In this document: piece after piece, positions 41,683 to 50,685 of the stretch
Numbering within the stretch: position 1 is the first letter of the stretch
Layout: each line of letters opens with the position of its first letter
Source: Flavobacterium aerium
GTDB taxonomy: Bacteria > Bacteroidota > Bacteroidia > Flavobacteriales > Flavobacteriaceae
Direction of reading: 5' to 3'
NCBI RefSeq assembly: GCF_030766725.1
Contig: NZ_JARQWR010000010.1
Coordinates: forward strand, 1 to 64,000
Length of the DNA: 64,000 bases
The notes under the pieces: model-generated
Database searches by the model: none
Told to the model about the DNA's origin: nothing
Seen by the model: only the letters and a program-made list of their open reading frames with translations
Program-made: the position numbers and the translations under genes

Positions 41683-42651
41683 CTATGAAATAAATATTTC
41701 TAATACTTCTGCCTTACCTTCTAAGTTATAATGTGTTAGGTTTGCTGGGATTAATACTGTATCTCCTTTTTTATAAGAATATCGAACTCCATTACTATTA
41801 ATGGTACATTCGCCTTCTATAATCATATAAACCGTAAAGGTTTCATTGGTTTTATGTACTTCCAAATTCTCATCTAAAACCAAATAATTTGTTGTAAAAT
41901 ATTGACATTCTACTATTAAATTATCCTGATTTATTGCTTTATCATACGGTCTTTCGGCATGACTTGGTGCATAATTAATAGCATCCAAAGCCAAATCTAC
42001 ATGCAATTCTCTTTCATTTCCAGCATCATCAAGCCTATCCCAATCGTATACGCGATAAGTTATATCCGAAGTCTGTTGGATTTCTGCCAAAACCACCCCG
42101 GCTCCTATAGCATGGATTGTTCCCGTTTCTAGAAAAAATGTATCTCCCTTTGCAACTTCAACTTCATTAAGAATCGATACTAAAGTTTTATCTGCTAAAT
42201 GAGCTAGATATTTTTCCTGATTAGCTCCTTCTTTAAATCCGATGATTAATCGTGCTTTAGGATCGGCCTGCATCACATACCACATTTCGGTTTTACCAAA
42301 AGAATTATGTCGTTTACGGGCTAATTCATCATTAGGATGTACCTGAATCGACAAATCTTCCTTTGCATCAATATATTTAAACAACAATGGAAATTGTTCC
42401 CCAAATTGCTGTACTACTCTTGTTCCTAAAATTTCCGATGGAAAACGATGAATTAATCCATCCAAGGATTCTCCTTTATAAGCTCCTTCTGCCACTATAC
42501 TAACATCTCCTTCTACAGTCGATATTTCCCAACTCTCACCGGCATTGCCCTCAAGAATAGATTTATTCAAAAGAGATTTCAATTTTGTTCCGCCCCATAT
42601 TTTTTCTTTCAATATAGGAGTAAATGTCAAAGGATATAATTCAAAACTCAT
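41683..42651 (-). CDS. manA: Mannose-6-phosphate isomerase, class I
   Basis: 322 residues, the short bacterial type. Interconverts fructose-6-phosphate and mannose-6-phosphate, feeding GDP-mannose/fucose for surface polysaccharides. Zinc ligands are recognisable: IQVHPND, KTEMWYVM (Glu) and GTIHAIGAG (His). The start MSFELYPLTFTPILKEKIWGG is typical. It lies 2 bases after bcp at the end of the idi-queD-bcp-manA run. Confidence 0.93.
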   Translation of the reverse strand: MSFELYPLTFTPILKEKIWGGTKLKSLLNKSILEGNAGESWEISTVEGDVSIVAEGAYKGESLDGLIHRFPSEILGTRVVQQFGEQFPLLFKYIDAKEDLSIQVHPNDELARKRHNSFGKTEMWYVMQADPKARLIIGFKEGANQEKYLAHLADKTLVSILNEVEVAKGDTFFLETGTIHAIGAGVVLAEIQQTSDITYRVYDWDRLDDAGNERELHVDLALDAINYAPSHAERPYDKAINQDNLIVECQYFTTNYLVLDENLEVHKTNETFTVYMIIEGECTINSNGVRYSYKKGDTVLIPANLTHYNLEGKAEVLEIFIS

Positions 42652-42653
42652 AA

Positions 42654-43106
42654 TTACACTAATTTCTTTACAGCTTCCAATGCTTTAGGCAAATGCTTCC
42701 CCGCCAACATACTATCAAACATCAATTGCACAATTCCATTTTTATCAATCACATAGGTCACTCTACCCGGCAAAAGTCCAAATAAATTAGTAGGAACTCC
42801 AAATAATTTTCTAATTTTTTTATCTGAGTCAGAAAGTAAAACAAAAGGTAATTTATGCTTTTCAGCAAATGCTTGATGTGATTTTTCACTATCACTGCTA
42901 ATACCGATTACCTCAGCACCCAAATCTGTAAATTCTTCGTACTGATCCCGAAAACTACAAGCTTGCAAAGTGCATCCTGGTGTATCATCCTTTGGATAAA
43001 AGTAGAGTACTATAACTTTATTTTGTAATGCTTCCGCACTATTAAAGTCTTTTCCATCTGCTGTTTTTGCAGTAAAAACAGGTATTTTGTCTCCTTCTTT
43101 TATCAC
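42654..43106 (-). CDS. bcp: Thioredoxin-dependent peroxiredoxin (BCP type)
   Basis: 150 residues. Reduces hydroperoxides via a peroxidatic Cys in PKDDTPGCTLQACSFRD, with the resolving Cys five residues later, the BCP-type arrangement. The thioredoxin fold is complete (VIVLYFYPK, FVLLSDSDKKIRKLFGVP, GRVTYVIDKNGIV). One base separates it from queD and two from manA, so the genes are cotranscribed. Confidence 0.94.
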   Translation of the reverse strand: MIKEGDKIPVFTAKTADGKDFNSAEALQNKVIVLYFYPKDDTPGCTLQACSFRDQYEEFTDLGAEVIGISSDSEKSHQAFAEKHKLPFVLLSDSDKKIRKLFGVPTNLFGLLPGRVTYVIDKNGIVQLMFDSMLAGKHLPKALEAVKKLV

Positions 43107-43107
43107 G

Positions 43108-43518
43108 TTACTCTCCTTTATAACTCACGAAGTTTCGTGGTGTTTCATATAATGTCACTTCCAAATCTAAGGACATAGAAATTCTTTTTCTCACTTTATT
43201 CCATATCACTACAACGATATTCTCTGCTGTAGGATTCAAATCCTGAAATTCAGGAACATCTAAGTTTAAATTTTTATGATCAAACGGTATTTCGACCTCA
43301 TCATAAATAATATCGCTCAAATCTTTTATGTCTATTACGTACCCCGTTTCTGGATTTATTGCACCCGTTACACTTACAATTAATTCGTAATTGTGTCCGT
43401 GAAAATTAGGGTTATTACATTTCCCAAATACTTCATCATTCTTCTCCGAAGACCAATCTTTTCTATACAAACGATGTGCTGCATTAAAATGTGCCTTCCT
43501 GCTTATCGTTACTCTCAT
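43108..43518 (-). CDS. queD: 6-carboxy-tetrahydropterin synthase (6-pyruvoyl tetrahydropterin synthase family)
   Basis: 136 residues. Converts 7,8-dihydroneopterin triphosphate to 6-carboxytetrahydropterin in the queuosine/7-deazaguanine pathway, or acts as pyruvoyl-pterin synthase. Zn-binding His are in FNAAHRL and NFHGHNY, the catalytic Cys in FGKCNNPN, and the Asp/His pair in PFDHKNLN; the C-terminal Glu is in VTLYETPRN. No other queuosine gene is adjacent. Overlaps idi by 4 bases. Confidence 0.88.
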   Translation of the reverse strand: MRVTISRKAHFNAAHRLYRKDWSSEKNDEVFGKCNNPNFHGHNYELIVSVTGAINPETGYVIDIKDLSDIIYDEVEIPFDHKNLNLDVPEFQDLNPTAENIVVVIWNKVRKRISMSLDLEVTLYETPRNFVSYKGE

Positions 43519-44042
43519 ATTTTATGATCTTCTAAATGGTGATAAAATTGGTCAAATATTATTTTAAACCAAACGGTGTATATATCAGGATGAACGAGCA
43601 TATCTTCCTTGATCGCATCAATATCCATCCATTTCCAACTTTCTACTTCTTCGGGATTGATTACCGGATCATTCTCATAGGCTCCAATCATAACATGATC
43701 AAATTCATGCTCCGTTAGTCCATTATCAAATGGTGCTTTATAAATAAACGAAAATAATTCTTTCAGCTCCGTTTTGAATCCCATTTCTTCAAAAAGTCTT
43801 CTATCTCCCGCCTGAATATTAGTTTCTCCTTCTCGCTGATGACTACAACAAGTGTTCGTCCACAACAATGGAGAATGGTATTTTTGTTTTGCTCTTTGCT
43901 GTAGCATGATTTCGTTCTTATTGTTTAAAATAAAAACAGAAAATGCACGATGCAATAACGCCTTCTCATGCGCTTCAAGTTTCTCCATTAAACCAATCGG
44001 TTCATCCTTTTCATTTACCAATATAACTTTCTCTTCTTCCAT
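43515..44042 (-). CDS. idi: Isopentenyl-diphosphate delta-isomerase, type 1
   Basis: 175 residues from MEEEKVILVNEKDEPIG; the upstream ATG at 44063 sits in the -7 box. Nudix-fold enzyme converting IPP to DMAPP for isoprenoid (quinone, carotenoid, undecaprenol) synthesis. The active-site Cys is in LLWTNTCCSHQREGE; the metal-binding His/Glu are in HRAFSVFI and the TEHEFDHVM segment. First gene of the idi-queD-bcp-manA operon. Confidence 0.93.
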   Translation of the reverse strand: MEEEKVILVNEKDEPIGLMEKLEAHEKALLHRAFSVFILNNKNEIMLQQRAKQKYHSPLLWTNTCCSHQREGETNIQAGDRRLFEEMGFKTELKELFSFIYKAPFDNGLTEHEFDHVMIGAYENDPVINPEEVESWKWMDIDAIKEDMLVHPDIYTVWFKIIFDQFYHHLEDHKI

Positions 44043-44060
44043 AGTATAAATATAGCCTGC

Positions 44061-44068
44061 CAAAAATA
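44061..44068 (-). promoter_or_regulatory. Promoter -7 box of the idi operon
   Basis: Minus-strand TATTTTTG, 19 bases before the chosen idi start. Confidence 0.55.
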
Positions 44069-44220
44069 CAAAATAGGTTAATGCTTTCCTAAAAATAGCC
44101 TCTTTAGAAAGGAAATATTAACTAAAATAAAGCTCTAATATCCCGTATCAGAACTGAATTCAGTCATGTAAATAGTTTTTTATGAGTTTATTTCTCGAAT
44201 CTAAAATACAGCAGTTACAT

Positions 44221-45774
44221 CTATTGTCCTGCACATTTTTCGGCGCATTTCTCTCCATCTATCGCTGCCGATATGATTCCACCCGCATAACCTGCTCCCT
44301 CACCACAAGGATACAATCCTTTTACCTGAAGGTGCTCCAATGTGATTGGATCTCTAGGAATACGAACAGGTGATGATGTTCTTGATTCTGGCGCATGAAG
44401 TATAGCTTCATTAGTCAAATATCCTTTCATCGATTTACCAAAAGCGACAAATCCTTCTCGTAATGTTTGGCTTAAAAAGCCAGGAAATACTTCACCCATT
44501 TCTACCGAAGTAGTCCCGGGTACATAGGATGTTTTTGGTATAGAAGTAGAAACTTTATTCTGTGTAAAATCGACCATACGTTGTGCAGGAACTTTTTGGG
44601 TTTTTCCAGCTAAAATCCACGCATTTTGCTCGATACTTTTTTGAAATTCCATTCCTGCCAATGCTCCATGTTTTGCAAATGGCTTAAAATCCTCCATTGT
44701 CAATTCGATTACAATTCCTGAATTTGCTGTAATCTGATCTCTTTTTGACGGAGACCATCCATTCGTCACAACTTCTCCTGGACTGGTCGCGCAAGGTGCA
44801 ATAACACCACCCGGACACATACAGAATGAATACATTCCTCTACCGCCTACTTGCTTTACAATAGCATAAGGTGCTGGTGGTAAATATTCACCTCGAAAAT
44901 CACAACTGTATTGGATACTATCAATTAAGCTTTGCGGATGCTCCGCTCTAACGCCTAACGCAAATGGTTTTGCTTCAATCAGAACTTTTTTTCGATCTAA
45001 TAATTCAAATATATCTCGGGCTGAGTGTCCTGTTGCTAAAATGATTTTATCCGCTAGAATGCGTTCATCATTTTGTGTAACAATACCTTCTACCTGATTG
45101 TTTTTTATTAGAATATCGGTAACACGGGTTTCAAAAAGTACTTTTCCTCCGTATTCAATTATTTTTTCTCGGATATCACTTATAATCTTAGGTAACTTAT
45201 TTGTCCCAATGTGTGGATGCGCATCGATTAGAATATCATCTGAAGCACCAAAAGCTACAAACAATTCCAATACTCGATTCACATCTCCTCGTTTTTTGGA
45301 ACGAGTATATAATTTCCCATCCGAATAAGTTCCTGCCCCTCCTTCTCCAAAACAGTAATTGGAATCCTCATCTACAATATGATCTCTATTGATAGATTTC
45401 AAATCACGACGTCTTCCTCTTACATCTTTTCCTCTCTCAATAAGAATTGGCTTTAATCCCAACTCAATTAATCTTAGGGCCGCAAACAATCCCGCAGGTC
45501 CAGCTCCTACAACAATTACTTCTTTTGCATTCGAAACATCTTTGTATTCTGGTAAATCTATTTTACTATCCGTAAAAGGTTCATCATCGAGATACACAGC
45601 CAGTTTTAAATTAATCTTTACCGATTTCTGACGCGCATCAATAGATCGTTTCAAGACAACACAATGCTTTATCCTGTCACTAGCTACTTTAAATAGTTTT
45701 GCAACATGATCTGTTAATATTATTTCTTGTGCTGCAACTTCAGGAACAACCTGAATCTGAATCTCTCTTGGCAT
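44221..45774 (-). CDS. FAD-dependent oxidoreductase (COG2509-type)
   Basis: 517 residues. N-terminal ~85-residue alpha/beta appendage (MPREIQIQVVPEVAAQE...) then a Rossmann FAD-binding motif VVGAGPAGLFAALRLIELG (about 88-106), FGEGGAGTYSDGKLYTR and a C-terminal FAD segment YPCGEGAGYAGGIISAAIDG. The overall pattern is the conserved 'NAD(P)/FAD-dependent oxidoreductase' family found singly in many bacteria; the substrate is not established. Two Cys (FCMCPGG) sit in the middle. Own promoter upstream. Confidence 0.87.
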   Translation of the reverse strand: MPREIQIQVVPEVAAQEIILTDHVAKLFKVASDRIKHCVVLKRSIDARQKSVKINLKLAVYLDDEPFTDSKIDLPEYKDVSNAKEVIVVGAGPAGLFAALRLIELGLKPILIERGKDVRGRRRDLKSINRDHIVDEDSNYCFGEGGAGTYSDGKLYTRSKKRGDVNRVLELFVAFGASDDILIDAHPHIGTNKLPKIISDIREKIIEYGGKVLFETRVTDILIKNNQVEGIVTQNDERILADKIILATGHSARDIFELLDRKKVLIEAKPFALGVRAEHPQSLIDSIQYSCDFRGEYLPPAPYAIVKQVGGRGMYSFCMCPGGVIAPCATSPGEVVTNGWSPSKRDQITANSGIVIELTMEDFKPFAKHGALAGMEFQKSIEQNAWILAGKTQKVPAQRMVDFTQNKVSTSIPKTSYVPGTTSVEMGEVFPGFLSQTLREGFVAFGKSMKGYLTNEAILHAPESRTSSPVRIPRDPITLEHLQVKGLYPCGEGAGYAGGIISAAIDGEKCAEKCAGQ

Positions 45775-45788
45775 ACTGGAATTTTTGG

Positions 45789-45796
45789 CAAAAATA
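45789..45796 (-). promoter_or_regulatory. -7 box of the FAD oxidoreductase gene
   Basis: Minus-strand TATTTTTG, 15 bases before the start codon; the leader would be very short. Confidence 0.45.
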
Positions 45797-45915
45797 GTAA
45801 TTTAGAATTTTAGTTTCCACATTATCTATGTTTTCAAAGGAATACAACTCTATTTTAAAGAAATACATTCTTCTTCCTTTCTTCATTACTGCAATTATTC
45901 TACGTGAAAACTTTG

Positions 45916-45923
45916 TAACTTTG
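45916..45923 (+). promoter_or_regulatory. -7 box of the 82-residue protein gene
   Basis: TAACTTTG, 29 bases before the ATG at 45953. Confidence 0.6.
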
Positions 45924-45952
45924 TTCCAATTATAATTCGTTTATTCAAAACA

Positions 45953-46201
45953 ATGTCTAGAAAAATAAAATTAATCTGGGATTTCCGTGGACCTGCTTCC
46001 GCAAAAACGGCTGAGCATCACGAAATCCATTTGAAAGAATATATCGCTATTGAAAAACTACCTTTAAACATTACAGGCTTTGAAATCTATTCTGATATGT
46101 ACGCTATTGCTTTTATGGTCGTTACCGATCTGGAAATGATTGCTGTACGAGATGCTTTAAAACCACATCGCGGGGAATTGTACGAAGAGCCAATTCAATA
46201 A
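45953..46201 (+). CDS. Small conserved hypothetical protein
   Basis: 82 residues (MSRKIKLIWDFRGPASAKTAEHHEIHLKEY...). Compact alpha/beta pattern with clustered His (AEHHEIH) and an acidic end; no signal or membrane segment. I recall it as a conserved Bacteroidota orphan without assigned function. The His cluster could bind metal, but nothing else supports this. It is followed by a strong bidirectional terminator shared with recQ. Confidence 0.75.
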   Translation: MSRKIKLIWDFRGPASAKTAEHHEIHLKEYIAIEKLPLNITGFEIYSDMYAIAFMVVTDLEMIAVRDALKPHRGELYEEPIQ

Positions 46202-46210
46202 TTTCACATA

Positions 46211-46248
46211 AAAAAAGCCCTATTTTGAATTCAAAAAAGGGCTTTTTT
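46211..46248. terminator. Bidirectional terminator
   Basis: AAAAAAGCCCT / AGGGCTTTTTT, with the loop itself containing the palindrome TTTTGAATTCAAAA. Between convergent small gene and recQ. Confidence 0.9.
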
Positions 46249-46252
46249 AATT

Positions 46253-48448
46253 TTAATTAGCTACTTCGCTAATGAATTTTATTCGCATCAATCGAAGTTC
46301 ATCGAAATCATAATCTCCATCGAATTCCTTTAATGCATCTTGTATTTTATCTGATTCTGATTCCATAAAATACTCATGAATTTCTTCTTGTTGGTCTTCA
46401 TCCAATAAATCATCAATCCAATATTTTATATTCAGTTTTGTTCCCGAATATACAATTTGTTCCATTTCCTTGATCAACACATCCATCGGAATCCCTTTGG
46501 CGGAAGCAATATCATTCAATGGTAATTTTCGATCTATATTTTGGATAATGTACAGTTTCAAAGCAGAGTTAGCTCCTGTAGACTTAACAACTAAATCATC
46601 TGGTCGAATAATATCATTATCTTCTACATAACGGGTAATTAAATCTACGAATTCCTTACCGTATTTTTTTGCTTTTCCTTCTCCTACACCGTGAACACTT
46701 CCTAATTCCTCAATATTCACTGGGTATTTTAAGGCCATATCTTCTAGTGATGGATCTTGAAACACCACAAACGGAGGAACACCTAACCTCTTCGCTACCT
46801 TTTTACGCAAGTCACGGAGCATCTCCATTAATTGAGCATCGGCTGTAGCAGATGATTTTGAAGCTGTGACGATAGCCTCATCTTCTGTTTCATTGTACTC
46901 ATGGTCTTCTGACATCATAAAGGAAACTGGATTTTTTATAAATTCCTCTCCTTTTTTAGTCACTTTCAATATACCATAGGTCTCAATATCTTTTGACAAT
47001 AACCCTTCTACCAATACTTGGCGAATTAATGCCATCCAATATTTTTCTTCGAAACTTGCTCCTTTTCCAAAAAATGCCTGAGCATCTGTTCTGTGAGCTT
47101 TTATCATCGCATTAACCTTGCCGATTAATGTGAAAATAATTTCTTTCGATTTATATAATTGTTTTGTATCACGCACAACTTGTAACAACATCGCTACTTG
47201 ATCTTGCGCTTCTACTTTCTTTTTCGGATTTCGTACATTATCGTCCATATCTGCTCCATCTCCATGATCTCCATCAAATTCTTCTCCAAAGTAATGTAAT
47301 AAGAATTTACGTCTAGACATCGATGTCTCTGCATAAGCAACTACTTCTTGTAATAATGCGTAACCTATTTCTTGTTCAGCCACTGGCTTACCAGACATGA
47401 ATTTCTCTAGTTTTTCAATGTCTTTATACGAGTAATAAGCTAAGCAATGTCCTTCTCCTCCATCACGACCAGCTCTACCCGTTTCTTGGTAATAACTCTC
47501 AAGTGATTTTGGAATATCATGATGGATAACAAAACGAACATCGGGTTTATCGATTCCCATTCCAAATGCAATCGTTGCAACTACAACTTCTACATCTTCC
47601 ATCAAAAACATATCTTGATGTTTTGCTCTGGTTTTAGCATCCAATCCCGCGTGGTAAGGGACAGCACTAATTCCATTGACTTGAAGTACTTGAGCAATTT
47701 CTTCTACTTTCTTTCTACTCAAACAATAAATTATCCCTGATTTTCCTTTATGTTGTTTGATAAATCGAATAATATCAGATTCAATATTTTTCGTTTTTGT
47801 TCGTACTTCATAATACAGATTGGGCCTGTTAAATGAAGCCTTAAAGGCATTTGCATTAGGCATATCCAAGTTTTTCAAGATATCTTCTTGAACTTTTGGT
47901 GTTGCCGTTGCGGTTAGCCCGATAATTGGAATTTCGCCTAATTGCTTTATAATATGCCTTAAGTTCCTATATTCTGGTCTAAAATCATGTCCCCATTCTG
48001 AAATACAGTGGGCTTCATCGATCGCAACAAAGGAAAGGGGTACATTTTTTAAAAAGGTAACATATTCTTCTTTGGTTAGTGACTCTGGAGCAACATAAAG
48101 CAACTTCGTTAAACCTGAAGTTATGTCTTTTTTTACTTGAGCAATTTCCGTTTTGGTAAGCGAAGAATTAAGCACGTGGGCGATTCCATTCTCTGAAGAA
48201 AGACTTCTTATGGCATCTACTTGATTTTTCATCAAGGCAATTAATGGTGAAACTACAATTGCAGTTCCTTCTTGCACAAGAGCAGGCAACTGGTAACAAA
48301 GAGACTTACCACCACCAGTGGGCATAATGACAAATGTGTTATTTCCGGTGATAATACTTTTGACGACTCCTTCTTGTAACCCTTTGAATTGGTTAAAACC
48401 AAAATACTTTTTTAACTCCTTGTGTAAGTCAATTTCGGTTGATTTCAT
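46253..48448 (-). CDS. recQ: ATP-dependent DNA helicase RecQ
   Basis: 731 residues. 3'-5' helicase of recombination and repair. Helicase motifs: MPTGGGKSLCYQLPAL (I), DEAHCISEWGHDFRPEY (II), LTATATPKV (III), IAFGMGIDKPDVRFVIHHD and YYQETGRAGRDGGEG (V-VI). The central winged-helix/RQC part is present; an HRDC domain sits near 525-610 (LRDLRKKVAKRLGVPPFVVF); the last ~120 residues form an extra helix-rich tail seen in Bacteroidota RecQ. The zinc Cys cluster typical of E. coli RecQ is not evident around residues 370-400 (ACxx pattern missing), so Zn binding may be absent. Confidence 0.93.
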   Translation of the reverse strand: MKSTEIDLHKELKKYFGFNQFKGLQEGVVKSIITGNNTFVIMPTGGGKSLCYQLPALVQEGTAIVVSPLIALMKNQVDAIRSLSSENGIAHVLNSSLTKTEIAQVKKDITSGLTKLLYVAPESLTKEEYVTFLKNVPLSFVAIDEAHCISEWGHDFRPEYRNLRHIIKQLGEIPIIGLTATATPKVQEDILKNLDMPNANAFKASFNRPNLYYEVRTKTKNIESDIIRFIKQHKGKSGIIYCLSRKKVEEIAQVLQVNGISAVPYHAGLDAKTRAKHQDMFLMEDVEVVVATIAFGMGIDKPDVRFVIHHDIPKSLESYYQETGRAGRDGGEGHCLAYYSYKDIEKLEKFMSGKPVAEQEIGYALLQEVVAYAETSMSRRKFLLHYFGEEFDGDHGDGADMDDNVRNPKKKVEAQDQVAMLLQVVRDTKQLYKSKEIIFTLIGKVNAMIKAHRTDAQAFFGKGASFEEKYWMALIRQVLVEGLLSKDIETYGILKVTKKGEEFIKNPVSFMMSEDHEYNETEDEAIVTASKSSATADAQLMEMLRDLRKKVAKRLGVPPFVVFQDPSLEDMALKYPVNIEELGSVHGVGEGKAKKYGKEFVDLITRYVEDNDIIRPDDLVVKSTGANSALKLYIIQNIDRKLPLNDIASAKGIPMDVLIKEMEQIVYSGTKLNIKYWIDDLLDEDQQEEIHEYFMESESDKIQDALKEFDGDYDFDELRLMRIKFISEVAN

Positions 48449-48470
48449 TATTTATTAATGGTATTTTACA

Positions 48471-48478
48471 TAAATTTG
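48471..48478 (+). promoter_or_regulatory. -7 box of the kdsD-tatC-lptB operon
   Basis: TAAATTTG, lying between recQ and kdsD and inside the longest kdsD frame, so transcripts would begin after the ATG at 48439. Confidence 0.6.
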
Positions 48479-48534
48479 CACAATATAAAGATACGAATTT
48501 CTTTTATACACACAAATATTATAAAAAAACTGTT

Positions 48535-49500
48535 TTGGTAAATAAAGAGAACATCTTGGCACTAGCCAAAAAGACGATACTCACTGAAAGTGAAGCTATT
48601 GCAAAACTAACAGACTATCTAAATGATGACTTTGTTAAAACTACAGAAATCATATTTGCATCAAATGGCAGGCTAATCGTAACAGGAATTGGAAAAAGCG
48701 CAATCATTGCTCAAAAAATGGTAGCAACCTTTAATTCTACTGGGACTCCCTCCATTTTTTTACATGCTTCCGAAGCTATTCATGGCGACCTTGGAATGGT
48801 TCAACCTGGTGATGTCGTAATTTGCATTTCTAAGAGCGGAAATAGTCCTGAAATAAAAGCATTAGTACCGCTTTTGAAAAATTTTGGCAATACTTTAATT
48901 GCAATTACAGGTAACATCACTTCTTTTTTAGGTAAAGAATCCGATTATGTATTAAATACGTATGTAGAATCTGAGGCTTGTCCTTTAAATTTAGCGCCAA
49001 CAAACAGCACAACTGCTCAACTAGTAATGGGAGATGCATTGGCCGTGTGTTTAATGGAATTAAGAGGTTTCAAAAATGAAGATTTTGCCAAATATCATCC
49101 TGGTGGTGCTTTAGGCAAAAAACTTTTGTTACGTGTTCGAGATATGCTTGGCAGCGCTCAAAAACCTATGGTTGCCCCAGATTCAAGTATAAAAAAGGCT
49201 ATTGTAGAAATTTCAGAAAAAAGACTGGGTGTTACTGCAGTAGTAGAAAATCAAAAAGTTATTGGAATCATCACTGATGGTGATATCCGTAGAATGCTTA
49301 ATGAACGTGATTCTTTTGGCGACTTAACAGCCAAAGATATCATGACAAAAAATCCAAAAATAATTAAATCCGATGCCATGGTGGTTGACGCTTTAAATAT
49401 TCTAGAAGATAATTCAATTACACAATTGATCGTCACCGAAGATGATCAGTATGTAGGTGTGTTGCACTTGCATGACATTTTAAAAGAAGGGATAATATAA
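48535..49500 (+). CDS. kdsD: Arabinose-5-phosphate isomerase (KdsD/KpsF family)
   Basis: 321 residues if translation starts at the TTG at 48535 (MVNKENILALAKKTILTESEAI). The in-frame ATG at 48439 overlaps the recQ start and precedes the -7 box, and would add residues foreign to the family. SIS domain (about 25-170: VTGIGKSAIIAQKMVATFNSTGTPSIFLHASEAIHGD, CISKSGNSPEIKAL) plus two CBS domains (about 195-321). Makes D-arabinose-5-phosphate for Kdo, the inner LPS sugar; this fits lptB in the same operon. tatC begins on its stop codon's last base. Confidence 0.9.
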   Translation: MVNKENILALAKKTILTESEAIAKLTDYLNDDFVKTTEIIFASNGRLIVTGIGKSAIIAQKMVATFNSTGTPSIFLHASEAIHGDLGMVQPGDVVICISKSGNSPEIKALVPLLKNFGNTLIAITGNITSFLGKESDYVLNTYVESEACPLNLAPTNSTTAQLVMGDALAVCLMELRGFKNEDFAKYHPGGALGKKLLLRVRDMLGSAQKPMVAPDSSIKKAIVEISEKRLGVTAVVENQKVIGIITDGDIRRMLNERDSFGDLTAKDIMTKNPKIIKSDAMVVDALNILEDNSITQLIVTEDDQYVGVLHLHDILKEGII

Positions 49501-50333
49501 TGGCAAAAAAAAACAAAAACGAGATGTCTTTCTTAGATCATCTTGAAGAACTGAGATGGTTATTGATTCGAAGTACAATTGCAATCGCCGTAGGTGGATG
49601 TGTGGCATACTTCTTTAGTGATTTCATTTTTAATGAAATTATTTTTGGACCAAAAGACCCTAATTTTGTAACCTACCGTTTCTTCTGTGATCTTGCCTTA
49701 AAATTTGGTCTTGATGAAGGTTTCTGTATTACAGAAATGCCTTTTGACATTCAAAGTAGAACAATGGCCGGGCAATTTAACGCTCACATTTGGACCTCTA
49801 TTACGGCTGGTTTCATTGTAGCTTTCCCTTTTATTTTATGGGAATTTTGGAAATTCATATCTCCTGCTTTGTACGAAAAAGAGAGAAAAGGCGCAAGAGG
49901 ATTCATCATCACTGCTTCTTTCTTGTTTTTCATTGGGGTATTATTTGGTTACTTCCTTATTACGCCACTATCTGTAAACTTCTTAGGAACCTACAACATT
50001 AGTAAAGTGGTTCATAATGATATCGATTTAGATTCCTATATTAGCTTAGTAAAAACTTCAACGTTAGCGTGTGGTCTAGTTTTTGAGCTACCAATATTGA
50101 TTTACTTCTTGACTAAACTAGGACTTGTAACACCTGAGTTTTTAAGAAAGTACAGAAAAATTTCATTTGTTATTATTCTAATTATTGCGGCTATCATTAC
50201 ACCGCCAGACGTAGTAAGTCAAACAATTGTAACAATACCACTTGTTATCTTGTATGAGATTAGCATTTACATTTCAAAATGGGTTATAAACAAGCAAAAG
50301 AAAGAAGAAGAAAAAAATGAGCAACCTAGTTAA
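49500..50333 (+). CDS. tatC: Sec-independent protein translocase TatC
   Basis: 277 residues, six membrane helices. Receptor subunit that binds twin-arginine signal peptides. Conserved N-terminal MSFLDHLEELRWLLIRS, the first-loop FWKFISPALYEKERKG, and PFILWEFWKF. The periplasmic loop after helix 1 is longer than in E. coli (PKDPNFVTYRFFCDLALKFGLDEGFCITEMP) with two Cys that might pair. TatA/B are not in this window. Overlaps kdsD by one base and the next gene by 17. Confidence 0.95.
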   Translation: MAKKNKNEMSFLDHLEELRWLLIRSTIAIAVGGCVAYFFSDFIFNEIIFGPKDPNFVTYRFFCDLALKFGLDEGFCITEMPFDIQSRTMAGQFNAHIWTSITAGFIVAFPFILWEFWKFISPALYEKERKGARGFIITASFLFFIGVLFGYFLITPLSVNFLGTYNISKVVHNDIDLDSYISLVKTSTLACGLVFELPILIYFLTKLGLVTPEFLRKYRKISFVIILIIAAIITPPDVVSQTIVTIPLVILYEISIYISKWVINKQKKEEEKNEQPS

Positions 50334-50661
50334 CGAATTCAACGAGTATCGTCAGGAAATGAATGAAAAAATCCTGAATGACAACAATAAAATTATTAAG
50401 CGTATTTTCAATTTAGACACTAATGCTTACATGGAAGGTGCACTAGATGTTAAAACCAAAGAGCTTTTAGGTCTTGTAGCTTCTGCTGTACTTCGTTGTG
50501 ATGATTGTATCAAATATCACTTGGAAACCAGTTATAAGCAAGGATTAACTAAAGCGGAGGTAATGGAAGCCTTAGGAATCGCTACATTAGTAGGGGGAAC
50601 TATCGTTATTCCTCATTTGCGTAGAGCTTATGAATTCTGGGACGCTTTAGAAAATAATTAA
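50317..50661 (+). CDS. Carboxymuconolactone decarboxylase/AhpD-like protein
   Basis: 114 residues, all helical. Contains the CxxC redox pair of the AhpD/CMD family in LRCDDCIKYHLETSYKQGLTKAEVMEALGIA, with the family's conserved His two residues on. Such proteins act as disulfide reductants or hydroperoxidases; the exact substrate is open. Its first 17 bases lie inside the end of tatC, implying translational coupling, and lptB follows by 24 bases. Confidence 0.88.
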   Translation: MSNLVNEFNEYRQEMNEKILNDNNKIIKRIFNLDTNAYMEGALDVKTKELLGLVASAVLRCDDCIKYHLETSYKQGLTKAEVMEALGIATLVGGTIVIPHLRRAYEFWDALENN

Positions 50662-50685
50662 ACCGCATTCAAACTTTTATCTATA

